NCBI RefSeq assembly: GCF_001625215.2
Contig: NC_030385.2
Location: forward strand, 31,459,598 to 31,523,597
Length of the DNA: 64,000 bases
Source of the DNA: Daucus carota subsp. sativus
Taxonomy: Eukaryota; Streptophyta; Magnoliopsida; Apiales; Apiaceae
Direction of reading: 5' to 3'
This document shows positions 1 through 12,360 of the stretch, in pieces (positions within the stretch are counted from its first letter, which is position 1; every line of letters begins with the position of its first letter). The position numbers and the translations under genes are program-made. The notes under the pieces were generated by a model that did not search any database, was not told where the DNA came from, and saw only the letters and a list, made by a program, of their open reading frames with translations.

Positions 1-2609
1 CAATTAGATGAAGGATGTATCTTACTGCTTCTGCCTTGGTCTGAATATTATTGAAGGATTATACCTTTATTGAGAACACATAAATAAGCGAGAGCCCTCG
101 TTGCCAGATTCTGCCTCCAATACACCCGATCATCAGGTTATCTGGGTTAGGACCCCATTCACCATCCACTTCGCAGACTATCTCATAATTCAATTTTCTG
201 AGACTCCAAAATTGAGAATTGAGTTTGTAGAAATAAAGATGAATCGCTCCCATAGGGTTGACTTTCCATAGAGGATCCGAGCTGAATGCAATCAAACCCG
301 AAGCAGAGCCCCATTTATGAATCCTGGCCAAAATTAGCTCTTGGAAGCAAGAATTACTGGTCTCCTTAAATTGAAAAATGAATTCATTTCTTGCCAGCCA
401 CAAGGATCAGAGAACTGCTGCAATTACAAGCCTCCAGATATTTTTGATCCTGGGATCTTTGTAGTGATTTAACAGAGCAGATAAGAAGAATTGGTTAGAT
501 GACATGAATGCAGAGGAGCTCCACCATTGAGCAATAAAATTCCAGCCATGCTTGGCTCGCTTGCACTTCCACATGATATGACTTATGTCCTCACCCACCA
601 AACCACACTCCTCACAAAAATCTTGGAGGGAGCTTATTCTGCTGTGAAGAAGATTTCTGGTGGGGAGAATATTTCTTTCTATTTTTCAGAGGAAAATGAG
701 CACTTTGGGAGGGGCCATGATATTCCAAATTGCTTTCCAGGTTGGATTCCTTATCGAAGGAAGAATAGGTTTGGTTGTAAGCCTGGAGAAGGCTTTACTA
801 TTAAATCCTTTGTGATCCGGAACCCAGGATAGATATCCTCCACACCCGGGGAAAGCACAATGGAATCCACTAGAGCATTGACTTGATTTAGAGAGGCAGT
901 GATCGAATCAGAGGCATTGGCAAACTGAAACAAATTACCCAACCTCACCATGTTTTTTCTGTTAATAAAGTCTAGGACAGTTACCTGATGGAGGGTACAA
1001 GCTTTATAAAGATCTGGGAATTTAGACTGAAGAGGGGAATCAAGGCACCAATAATCCTCCCAAAACAAAGCCGTATTACCACTCCCAATTTTTCATTTGA
1101 AGCTTGATCTGGATAAAAGCCTTTCATTTGTATCTTCTTTATAAATAGATGCAATTCCTCTTATCAAGTACGAACATCTAGAATTGGCTTGCAATTTTGA
1201 CAGATCGAAATTGATCTCTCGCCCGTACCTGCTATTAAGGAACGCATTCCATAAGCTGCCTCTGTTATTATAACACCTCCACCACCACTTAGCTAGCATG
1301 GCTGAAATCTATGTCCTCAACGGTTTCAAACCCAAGCCACCAAGAGATTTATCTTGGCAAATTTCTGACCATTTCAAGAAATGCATCTTCCTAACATTAG
1401 CATTTGAGCCCCATAAAAATTTTCTACGCAGCTGTTCAAGATCTTTGAGGACCTAGCTGGGAATTTTATATAGACCAAACCAAAACGAGGGCAGGCTATC
1501 CACAGAGGCCTTAAGAAGAGTGAGCCTGCCAACCATGGAGATGCTACTAGTGTCCCAAGAGGCTAACCTTCTTTTCATTCGATCGACTAGAGGGTTCCAG
1601 AAGCTAACTCTTTGAGGTGAAGAACCAATCTGAGCTCCCAGGTAGGTAAAGGGTTCTTTCCCTATTGAGCAATTGAGAATCTCAGACAAAATCTGAATGT
1701 CATTTTGCGGGTCTGAAAAACAAAAGAGGTTACTTTTTTGGAAGTTGATTTTCAATCCCGAAAGAAGTTGGAAGCAAGCTAGAATTCTTTTGACACCTAG
1801 AATGGATTCTGTGTCATTGTTTATAAATAGAATCACATCATCCGCAAATTGGAGGTGCGTGACTTGCCAATTTCAGTTGGGCACAGAGATGCCTTTAAAA
1901 ATTCCCAAAGAATTACCCTTAGATAGCAGGCAAGAGAGAACTTCCCCCATAAGCAAGAAAAGTTGGGGAGAAAGGGGGTCCCCTTGGCGAAGACCTCTGC
2001 CTGGGGAAAACTCTCTTGTTGGAGAACCGTTCACTAGAACTGAGATTTTAGAAGAAACAAGGATCGCTTCAATCCAGCTTAACCATATTCTTGGAAAGTT
2101 CATTAGTCCATTACTCTGAGTAAACAGTCCCAATTGACTGTATCAAAGGCCTTCGCGAAGTCGAGTTTTAGGATTATACCTTGGCTTTGTTTTGATTTAA
2201 GGAGGTTATGGATCTCGCTCGTGAGCATTATGCCATCCACCATTTGTCTACCTTTGATAAAAGTCGTCTGATTCTCAGAGATTAAGGATCCCAAAACTTT
2301 GCCCAGCCTTCGAGACAACACTTTAGTAAGCAGTTTCATCGATACATTCATCAAAGTTATCGGACGAAAGTCCGATATAGATTTAGCATCTAGTTTCTTA
2401 GGCAAGAGAGCTATGAAAGACGAGTTGATGCCCTGAGGGAGAGTGCATGATTCATGGAACTTTTGAAATAAGGATAGAATTTTGTCCCTCATAGATGGCC
2501 ACAATGCTTTAAGGACTCCTGCATTAAGACCATCCGGGCCTGGGGCTTTGTTGGCATCCATATCATTGAGAGCCTCCTCTATTTCCACAATAGAGAAACT
2601 ATGACCCAG
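1..2609 (-). mobile_element. L1-type LINE, 3' part (reverse transcriptase and zf-RVT region)
   Basis: This is the downstream part of a non-LTR retrotransposon read on the minus strand, continuing past the left edge of the window. Seen from high to low coordinate: the reverse transcriptase start with NKAPGPDG (about 2540-2560), the palm motif LKLDFAKAFDTVNW (about 2115-2170), the catalytic FADD box (about 1836-1850), and a C-terminal zinc-knuckle stretch with WKCKRAKHGW (about 530-580) followed by a typical LINE tail near 59-403. The reading frame is broken several times by stops and shifts, so the copy is dead. The poly-A end lies outside the window. Removing the solo LTR at 2610-7105 joins this part to 7111-9120. 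Confidence 0.93.
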
Positions 2610-5600
2610 TGTGACGGTCCGAGAATCCGGGGGTCTGGATTCTGACGTCACCACATAAAACCCATTTTTAAACACTATTGAAAACCTGTATTTTTTTTTT
2701 TTGATGATAATGGAAATCCAAATAATTTAAAACTTAAAATATTTGAAAGAGAACATAAATCAAATGATTTCAAAACCTGAATTTCAAACTTGAAAGCCAT
2801 AATAAGAGAATTTCAAGAGAACATTTAAACTTTAATAAATGATTCGAAAGAGACATTTCAACCCCCTAAAAGCAACAGGATCGCATCCAGGTTACAGTAT
2901 TGAAATTAGAATCCACCGCTAATATTACACAACATTTCTTACCAAATCAGATCATCTTCGATAAGAAGAATCACTGTCAACTATTCCAGCTATGACTTAC
3001 ACTTGAATCCCTATAGCACAGCTCTAGCTTGCACCAACCTCATCAACTTTCCTGAACACTCCTCGACCACTGGATCCTCAACTCTGTCTCCTCGCCTAGC
3101 ATTAGCCTTATTCACAATCTCAATCAATCATCTCATCTTTAAGCCTTTCTGAAATGGTTAGAAAGGAATAGCAAGGATGAGCAACAATGCTCAGCAAGTA
3201 ATAATAAACAATGATAGTTCTGAAATGATATAATAGAAGTTCACGAGTTCAAGATATAAGAGGATTCAACCTGAGTTCATGAGTTCATGGTATTGTATAG
3301 AATGATTTACAATACCTTGCAGCATTTAAACTGAGAAATTCAATCTTTCCAAAGAATTATTGAATTGGACTATCACATTTTAATTAAAACCAAGGTTAGG
3401 CTGTTGATCAGACATACCTAACCCCGAGCAGGCCCCGCCATGCTCTGTCACTGGATCCAAGGCACTCATTGGCCTAACATGACCACTCATCTGGTCCGTA
3501 TATTTTTATAAAAACAACAATCCAATTCTATAATTCAATAACAGGTCAACATATAACAACAAAACATAAACACAATCAATATCGATGATAGAATAATTCC
3601 AAATCAAACTTTGATAATCAACTATTCATAAATCATGATCCATCATTTCATAAATCACAGTTCAGGAAATCCTCAACTATTCAGTATCCTCCATTATCGG
3701 CTAAACAACTGAATTTAGCCTGCTAAACCAGCATGACAATGGCGGGTTGAATAATCAAGAAGATCCCAATTCATTCAAAGCTCTAACTATCACTGAGCAA
3801 CACATGCTTCAATGACAATCTGAACTTCGAATTAATTTGTAAAACGGAAATTCTTTAGAAACTTGAAGATTAGAAAGAATGGGTCAGAATACTCGCACTT
3901 TCGAACATTGAAAAGAAAGGTATGAATACTTGAAACATATACCAAAGGAATGGATCAGAATATTTGCAATATATCCAAGAGAAGGGTTTAGGATACTTGC
4001 CTTAAATCTGACTCCAGTCTCATAGCTCAACCTCATCTTTCCACTTTCACAATCTATTCATATCATAATTTTTAGACCATCTCTAGCCATACTCTATTCG
4101 CCACATCGCTTCGCTTACTCGATTCATCCCTTATTCATTTTGCAATACCATTTCGACTTCCTGACGTTTTCGAGCATACACGTCTCGTCCAAATCCTTTA
4201 CGAGAAAAAGATAATACTATAGTCACTAAACAATATATCGCATATACATATCACGTATATCGATACCCCCTTATATATTCCTTTAAACTTATCACATATC
4301 ACTTAACACGTAATCATGCTTTGGCTCTATCATATAGTCAAATCATATATCACAAATCAATCATATAAATCCTGTCGAAATCCGACATCGTCTCGTCTAT
4401 TTGTAGGACTATCCACATGTTATCCTATTCTGTCCAACAACCAATCAATCAATTCCAATTCCTATAATCCATATGTCCTTATCCAATACTAATCAAATCA
4501 TGACACTATGTCATATAAGTCATTTATCACATATGTACCATATTAGGAATAACCACGTAGATCACGTAATCATCAATTCACAGCAAACAAGTCACATATT
4601 GACACATATTGCATATTACATAACATATAACCTCATTCTAGAATCGATAATATTATCTCATTATATTAAAATAGGGTTCACAAGCTTCTATCTCTTTTTC
4701 GTTTCGCTCGATTCCGAATTACGGATCAAAAGTTATGAGCAAAACCGTTTTCTAACTCTTCTATCGGCACATAAAACAGATAGCAGACAACACACTGCAC
4801 ATAAGGTTTCCCACTCCAATTGATGTCAAATCAAGTCTTGGGTTAAAAATGATTTCTCGGGAATTTTCCGGAATTTTTTTTAAACATTTTTCGGAATTAA
4901 AACGGATAAAATAATCATTTTTAAATAAATAATCAAGTCCGAATGCTCAAAACTGGACTTGAAATCATTCATAAACAATTGTCGAGCCTTGAACATAATT
5001 TAGAAAAATATTTCAAAGCTCGAAACTATTTTTCGGAATTTTCAAATCAAAAAGGATAATTAAATCCAATTAATTAATCAATTAAAATCAATTAATAATT
5101 TATTAAATTAATTAATCAATTAATATTTAAATTAATTGACCAATTAAACTAATTAATTACTAATTAAAATTAATTAATAAACTAATTTAGATTTATTTTT
5201 GAATAAAGAATCAATTAAAAACTATTTTTGAAATTAAAATAAATAAATAAAAACATTTTTGAAAATTAAAATCAAAAGGTTTAAAGTGTATAGTTCTGAA
5301 AGTTTGGTGCCAGGGTTTAAAGTGTAAACTTTAAAACGTTTGAGGTCTGGATTGGTAAAACAGAAACTAGGGTGCTACAACTTCACCACCTTCAAAGTTT
5401 GGGGGCTAAACGGCACTTTCGCCGTCGCCGCCCCCAGACTCGCCGCCGGCGAGTCGCCGGTGTTGCCACCGCGCCCAGAACTCAGCGAAACACTCCAGAT
5501 TCATCAACTAATATCCCAGGAACTCGTTTCTGAAATCAAAACATCCAATAGATCAATATATAAGCCGGAAAAACTCCACGAAACTCGCCGTCGCCGGCGA

Positions 5601-7105
5601 GTTCGTTTTGCCCCGGCAAGTCGATTCCAGGCTCCCACGTCCGATTTAAAAACTGAAATCAATTCTTCTCAACTCAACAAACAGGCTGATACCCTCCAAT
5701 TTTACCCAGATTTCACCGATTACAAAGCCCCAAATATCGATTTAAAACATTCAAATCAAATTTGAACCCTAATTCTTCATTTCGAGAATCAACCTCAAAA
5801 TTAAACACGTTACTGAGCTCCAAATCACTCATATGAGATACCAAAATGCTCAGAATTCAATTATCTACAACATACAACCATAAAAACACATGAATAACAT
5901 CAAAATCAAAAAGCCCTAATTCAAATCATATAATTTCGAATTAAAAAGCTTCAATTAGGGATTACCTGTAAATCCCCCACTATTTTTGTTGTCTAAACTA
6001 GATTCTACGCGTCGAGAGCTTCGTTTTGACTATTCATACGCCTCCATCGGATTCCAATAACACCTTCAAATCCTCGTTTGATTACGAAGAACACGAAGAA
6101 CGCAGTTCGGTTTCTCTCGGTATTCGTGAAAAGAAACTGGTGAAATGATTTACGGTTGAAAATAAGGTGTAGAAAATACTATTTATATTTACGAATAATT
6201 GGTACCCCTTTGGATCGTATATGACATGAAAATACGTATTTAATAGCTTTATATTAATAAAGCGGGGTCCAATCGATACCGGTTTTCGAAATAATCATCA
6301 AAACGGGGCTTTTAAAAGAAATGATTAGTCTGCGGGTCCCATTTGCACGTATTTCGATAAAAAGTAATATAATATTCAAAATATCTGGCTTTCACGTATA
6401 TCGAGACAAACCAGATAATTATCAACAATTAAAATACCCGCAAAACTCCGCCGGACCAACTCCGGGGAAAACCGTACTCCGGATCGAAAAAGTCAAAACA
6501 CGAAAAATGTCCGGAATATTCAAATTAGGCTAAAGGTGAGTTTTATCGTAACTTCCGGGAAGAAAATCGATACACCGTTACAAGTGGACGGTTTTACGAA
6601 AATCAAATAATTAATAAATAGTTACAAATATACGCAATTTAATCCATGAATCAATTATAAAATCGTATATCAATCCACAAATCGATATGAAAATATCCAA
6701 ATAAACTATATTTTCTCCTGAGCATTTAGAAATTGAAATCTCGTGAATACGGACACATACGAGCATTCAGCTCAATAAACTAAATAATGCAAAATTCACA
6801 AAATTATATAATAATCACATAATAATCATAAATCACCATAAATAATTAAACGAGCAATACCACAAGTAACACTTAGTCACATACCACATATATTCACATA
6901 ATTATCATCTAGAATTTTCAAAACAATATATGAAAATCAGTTTTGAAAATACAATTATTTATTAATAACACAATAACCCGGGTTTAAGTATAAAACCTTG
7001 AAAACTCATTAAACTGGAATAAAATATTAAATCTTATTCTTTTCTTTTTTAAGAAAATCATTTATAATATTAATAAAAATATTTTTAAGAATCCGGGTCA
7101 TTACA
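2610..7105. mobile_element. Solo LTR of a long-LTR retrotransposon, nested in the LINE
   Basis: A 4,496 bp insert begins TGTGACGG and ends CATTACA (TG..CA ends), with imperfectly inverted termini. It is flanked by CCCAG (2605-2609) and CTCAG (7106-7110), a 5 bp target duplication with one difference. No second copy of the left end occurs near the right end and no gag, protease, RT or integrase is readable, so this is a solo LTR rather than a whole element. LTRs of this length in plants are usual for Ty3/gypsy lineages such as Tekay or Ogre/Tat; the family is inferred, not shown. A TATAAATAG-like box near 6175-6190 on the minus strand suggests minus orientation. A GC-rich patch (about 5410-5640) and a TTAATTAA-rich tract (about 5055-5230) lie inside. 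It is a fossil, younger than the LINE. Confidence 0.82.
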
Positions 7106-7110
7106 CTCAG

Positions 7111-9125
7111 CTTTGCACTCGAGTCAATAGTAAGAGCTTGGAAAAACCCACTGTTTAAGTCAAAGACTTTTGATAAGCTATTTTGCCCTAGGAAAGATTT
7201 GAAATGATTGAATACAGAAGCTTTAATGGAAATGGGGTCCGTCAGCCATCTGTTATTAATCTCTAGGCCATAGATTTGGTTACTTCTTTTCCTTATCTGA
7301 ATTGCCCTGTGAAAGAATTTTGTGTTCTTCTCTCCATACAATTGCCAGTTAGTCCTAGCCATTTGACAGAGCATTGATGATTTGAGGTTATATAAATGCT
7401 CTAACTTTGCCCTCAGACTCTGTTTACCCTTATCATCCAACCGGACTTCATCCGCACGAGCTAACTCATTTTCCACAGTGGAGATGTTTTCATCAATATT
7501 GCCAAAGCACTCCTTGTTCCATTTTTTTTAGATATCATTCAATACCCTAAGTTTTTGCTGAAAACCCAACTTACCTAGCTTGCCCCACGAGGACTTCAAC
7601 ATGGAAATCCAGTCCTTATCCTTTAACCAACAGCTGAAAAACTTGAACAGCTTAGGGCCCTAGTTGATCTCTTGACTATATAGAACAATTGGCCTGTGGT
7701 CGGATAATTTCCTGTTCAATCCTTTAGATTTCCAGGAACCTTTCTCATCCCAAGCATCATTAATAAGTGCCTTATCCAGCCTACTACGACGATTGGAGGG
7801 GCCATACCACATAAAAGTGCAATTGATCATTGGAACTTCTGAAAGATGATTAACTGATATAAAATCCACAAAGTCTCTCATGTCTGTCTGGTTAACCTCG
7901 CAATTCTCCTTCTGCAGAGTGGAGGATACAGCTTTGAAGTCCCCCATTAATAGCACAGGCATGGAACTGATCAAACTAATTCGGCCCGAAATCTGACTCC
8001 ATAAGCGTCTTTTCTCTGCAGTCTTTTGGGGAGCGTATACATTTACACATGCAAACTTTTCACATGTACTTATGATCTCGCCCTGGATCAAATCCAGTTT
8101 CTGTGGATTTCCTTGGCTGCTACTTTAATCTTTTCAGAGTTCCAAACTGTAAGAATACCCCCTGAAAGACCTTCAGAAGGAGCCTCCACCCATATAAACT
8201 GGTTCATTGGAATCATGCTTCCAACTTTACGAGCATTCCACTTTGAGCATTTTGTTTCTTGAATGAAAAGAATGGAGATATTATCCTGAGAAACTAGAGA
8301 TCTGATGTTACCTCTGACCTGGAGATTGTTAGCACCTCTGACATTCTAACTAGAAATTTTAAGAGTATCCATAAAAACAAAATAGCGGGATGGGATTGGC
8401 CTAAAGTCAATCATGTAAATTAGCCCTAATAAGGGCTGGCGATTCCTCCATTCCATTTACAGGAATTAAACCCATCAGGACCCCGGTTTCGAAAATTGCT
8501 TGTGCTTCATCTCTCCCATCTGCACCTTTGCCCGCATTAATCTTGGGAAGGCCTGGTCCTTTGAGAGATCTCCTCCTCTTTGGAACTTTGAGATACTTGT
8601 TTTGCCTCACTTTTTTGCTTGACCTAGGCCTACCTCTCTTCGGTTTAATTTTCATTTTGAGTAGGGCGTTCATGATTGAACTAGTAACAGTATCTTGAAC
8701 AAAGGAGTTATCTTCCACTGTGCTTCCCATGTTCGAAATTTTCGGCGACTGTTTATCCTCAGACTCTGGAGAGTCCTGGTCCATTTTCCTAGATTTCCAA
8801 CAGGCCACATGAATATTCTGAACCTCTCCAGCTTTCCCATCCAGACTATCCTTAAGGGACTAGCATCCTCTACATTAGGGGTTGCAGGGCTTCCATGAGG
8901 AGAGCCCAAGATATCTATGCTACCCAGCAGTGATTCTTTCACAATACTTGGGGAACCGTGAGGAATTGGATCCTCTACCAGTCTTAAAGAAGAGCCAGAC
9001 TTGTTTGACAATGGCCTGCATTCTTCCATGACGAGATGACTTGGAACCGCACTCGAAATATGCTTGGGAGTGGTCCCTTCATCCTGAGAACAGGGTAGAA
9101 CGTTTTCTTTTGCAGGAGTGCTACA
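7111..9125 (-). mobile_element. L1-type LINE, 5' part (ORF1 tail, endonuclease, start of RT)
   Basis: This is the upstream part of the same LINE. On the minus strand, 8407-9029 holds the tail of an ORF1-like region with an AT-hook-like basic stretch KPKRGRPRS. 7660-8091 holds an apurinic-type endonuclease with LLMGDFKAV, RLDKAL and the catalytic LSDHRPI motif. 7111-7476 holds the linker to reverse transcriptase (KFFHRAIQIRKR). Start and stop signals are broken between these blocks. Homology fades near 9125, so the copy is 5' truncated or its 5' end is too diverged to see; no target repeat could be matched because the other end is off the window. Confidence 0.9.
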
Positions 9126-9324
9126 TTCTTATTATTAGAAAATCGCTATAATAGTTTTATATATTTTTAATTTTATTTTGCTGACCCAATTTTTCTGATC
9201 TTTTATTTTTTTTTCAATCATTTTGTGCTCTGTAACTTATTATTTTCATTTATTTGTATTGCATTTTTCAAGATACTTGAAAGGATGCAATATAAAGTAA
9301 GAGCTCTTATGGTTGTTTTTATAC

Positions 9325-9412
9325 CGAACATTAAAACTTTGTTGCTTAAATGTCCCCGATCATCAATATATATTTGAGGGTTAGACGTTAAACTTTCTTA
9401 AATAAAAGAAAC
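9325..9412 (+). repeat. Dispersed repeat copy A (shared with 25595-25675)
   Basis: A stretch containing ACATTAAAA..TTAAAT..CCCCGATCATC and ending in a TTTCTTAAAT run is also found at about 25595-25675. The second copy sits just upstream of a poly-A tail inside a retroposon-like insert, so this may be the 3' part of an unnamed short retroposon. Confidence 0.5.
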
Positions 9413-10718
9413 TCCTGACAGAGGTCATTATATTCTGATACAATTCATTATACAAATACGAAAAAGTTATGATTATTATTGGTTTGTCATATCTACATAT
9501 GGCTGATCTCAAAGAAATTTTGGGTACATCTTTATATATCTTAATCTGGAATTTAAGTTAAAAGTTCTATTATAATGTGTATTTATATGCCTTTGGATTA
9601 GGTGTCTCGGATATGTCATATTTTTGTCTCATATTTTCTTATAAGAAATTTCATATTTTGCAATTGGATATCATATTTTTATTAATGTCACACACACATA
9701 CATGTGAAGTATAGATATGTTTAGAATATTTTTTTTTTTTGTGAACATAGACATTTGTGAGCATTTTAAAATTAATGTACTGCAAATGGTTGAAATCGAA
9801 GGTTTAGTGAACTCAAATCCATAGCATGAAAAGATAGGTGCTCTGCAATCCCGAAATTATGCCGTTAAAGTCGTTGATGTTTCTTGTCTCTCTATCGTTG
9901 TTTTTAATGAAGACTGCTTGAGTGGGTTTATATCCGGTTGTAATTGCCGCTTGTTTTGTGACATGTGCGGGATAGTAATTATCATAAATTAACTCATTTC
10001 TCAAAATATATGTATTCAAACTTATCGTATACGGGATTCTACTTATTTGAATTCCTTCTATAGAAAACTTATAATTCTTGTTTAATCACAATTGTTGACG
10101 ATCGTAGTCTATTGGTTCCCCTTGTGGTTTCCGAGTACTCCAAATATTTTTCACCATCTCTCTACAAAAAATATATTCTGCAGTTTTAAATTTCAGAAAC
10201 TACTCGATTCAAAAATAATAAAATGATGTTAAAAATATATGTTGCATATTTAGTAACGATGGTTGGTATTACATATTTAGTAATGACGGTTTCTTGAGAG
10301 TGACGTTGGGGATGTATAGTTGATAAAATATTTTCACATTTTAAAAATAAATCTTAAATATTTTTGTAATCAAATGCCACACATAATTTTTTATAATTTT
10401 TTTAAAAACAAGTTTAAAGTTTTTCCACCTTATTCGGATTTGTAATTTATATCATCATGTAATTTATAGTAGAATAAGTGAAAAATTATATAGGAGTCAG
10501 TTAAATAATATTTTAAAATTAATTAATACTTTCTTACCAACATTTTAACAAATTTTTATGAACTAAATGGATAATTATGAAATCAAATTAATGTTGCATA
10601 AAGTGAATCGTAACTCATGAAACAAATTAATGTATGCGATATCAAATTAATTAATAATGATACACGAGTGTATACATGTACTGAGAAATATTAATGAAGA
10701 TCTAAATATTCCAATTAA

Positions 10719-11000
10719 GGGTTTTTTCCATAGCTGCCTAACCTCTTAAAATGTTTTACAAAAATGTTGTTGCAAACTTTCAATTTTTTAAAAATATCAT
10801 TTTTTATAAATTATTTATAAAAATACGATTTGCAACTTCTGCAACTTCATTTGTAACAACATTTTGCGGCAGTTGCAAATAGTTGCACATGAGAAATTAA
10901 TTTACAACTTCTGTGACAAATACGACTTACAACTTCTGCAATCTCGTTTGCAACACCATTTGCAACAGTTGCAAACTGATTGCGAATGAGGTTTCCATAT
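10719..11000. mobile_element. Decayed relative of the TTGCAAC-rich Mutator-like foldback element
   Basis: It starts with GGGTTTTTTCC, runs through T-rich and AAAATA blocks into repeated TTGCAACTTCTGCAAC and GTTGCAAA words, and includes TTTGCGGCAGTTGC. This is the same order and wording as the left end of the element at 43007-43995. The opposite terminal repeat is not found, so the copy is truncated. No coding capacity. Confidence 0.6.
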
Positions 11001-12360
11001 ATAAATAAACTCAACAAACAAAAAATGTATACATAAATCAATATGCATTGCTTATTGAACAATCATCAAATTATTAGTGATGGCTGAGAAAGAGAATATA
11101 AATAATAATGATTTAAAGAGGTGTGATAAAATAATTTGATTTACATAATGCAGTAAGAAATCTTGTTATATGCACTATATTCAATGCTTTATAGTTATAT
11201 ATCTTGTTCAATACAATATATTTATCTTTTTGAACAATAATTCTTAAATATTTCATATATGATTGAAAGTTGATAATTATATTGGTTATGAGATATATAT
11301 AAATGATATGCGAATTAATTCAATTAATCACGAATCAATGTACTTTCGAGCATATTTTATGGACATAATGATGTATACCAAAATAATAATTTTCGGTCGG
11401 AGATTACGAGCTATTTGCTGGGAAAACAACTGTAATAATTACACAAGACGTTTCTATAAAAATAATAATTTAATTATATGAGATAATGAATATTATTATA
11501 ACAGAGGGAAAGATAAATAGATGTAATCTAATAGATTATGTAATAAGTAATTATAATATTTCAGATCATTATGCTGCATAAATGTTAATTTTGAGTTCAA
11601 ATTTTTAGAACCCCACATTCATGTATGAAAATGTTAATATTTTTTTTTTTTTGCCAGATGGTGTTGATATTTTAAACTTGATGTCTTGTCATGGAAACTA
11701 AATTTAAATTAAAATAAATTTTTTTATCAAACATTTGTTAGGAAATATATTTTATGAATTTGAACTTGTTGAATTAAGAAAGGTCAAAATTGTGTTTGTC
11801 CGTACTGGGTTATAGTTGTAAATAACTATTTTATTATTATCGAAAAAGCTATTTTAATATATATATATTTTAATTATTATTGTTTTTTTTATAAATAATT
11901 ATTATTGTTAATTATATTTTCTTATCTATTTTGATTTTTACTTGAACAATTGTATCTTACAAATATTCAGCCAGACAACCTAGTAAAATGGAACTGTATA
12001 ATTTAGTGCTAGTTGCATGTCAGCATGTGCTTCCTAGTTATTTACCATAATAACACACGTCACCAACCAAGCGCGCTCTTCTTCATTTCAATTCAAAAAA
12101 TTACTCATACGAGTCATACACTCTTAATTTTGTATCTATATATCACTGGCAACTGCATCCCCTCTTTTTTCATCTCTCTACAAACCCTAATCCCCACAAA
12201 TCTACACACCTTATATCTCAATACATACACCCATATAGATATACATACAGATTGTTGTCTACCCTTTTCTTGAATCTTCTTGAAATCTCATACTTTTTAA
12301 ATTCAGTCAAACAGTGGTAGAGATGAAAAGTATGTGAATTTTTTTGAATTTTGATAAGAG

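Larger units (their letters stand above)
9126..12360. other. AT-rich intergenic region
   Basis: No gene is supported here. It holds a dispersed repeat at about 9325-9412 and a decayed Mutator-like fragment at 10719-11000, both listed separately. The rest is AT-rich with short homopolymers. The last 300 bases before 12361 (CT- and CA-rich leader) are likely promoter and 5' UTR of the gene starting at 12361. Confidence 0.6.

Noticed and set aside
5340-5765. 141-codon plus-strand frame in the solo LTR
   Set aside because: It lies in a non-coding LTR, follows its GC-rich patch and shows no family motif.
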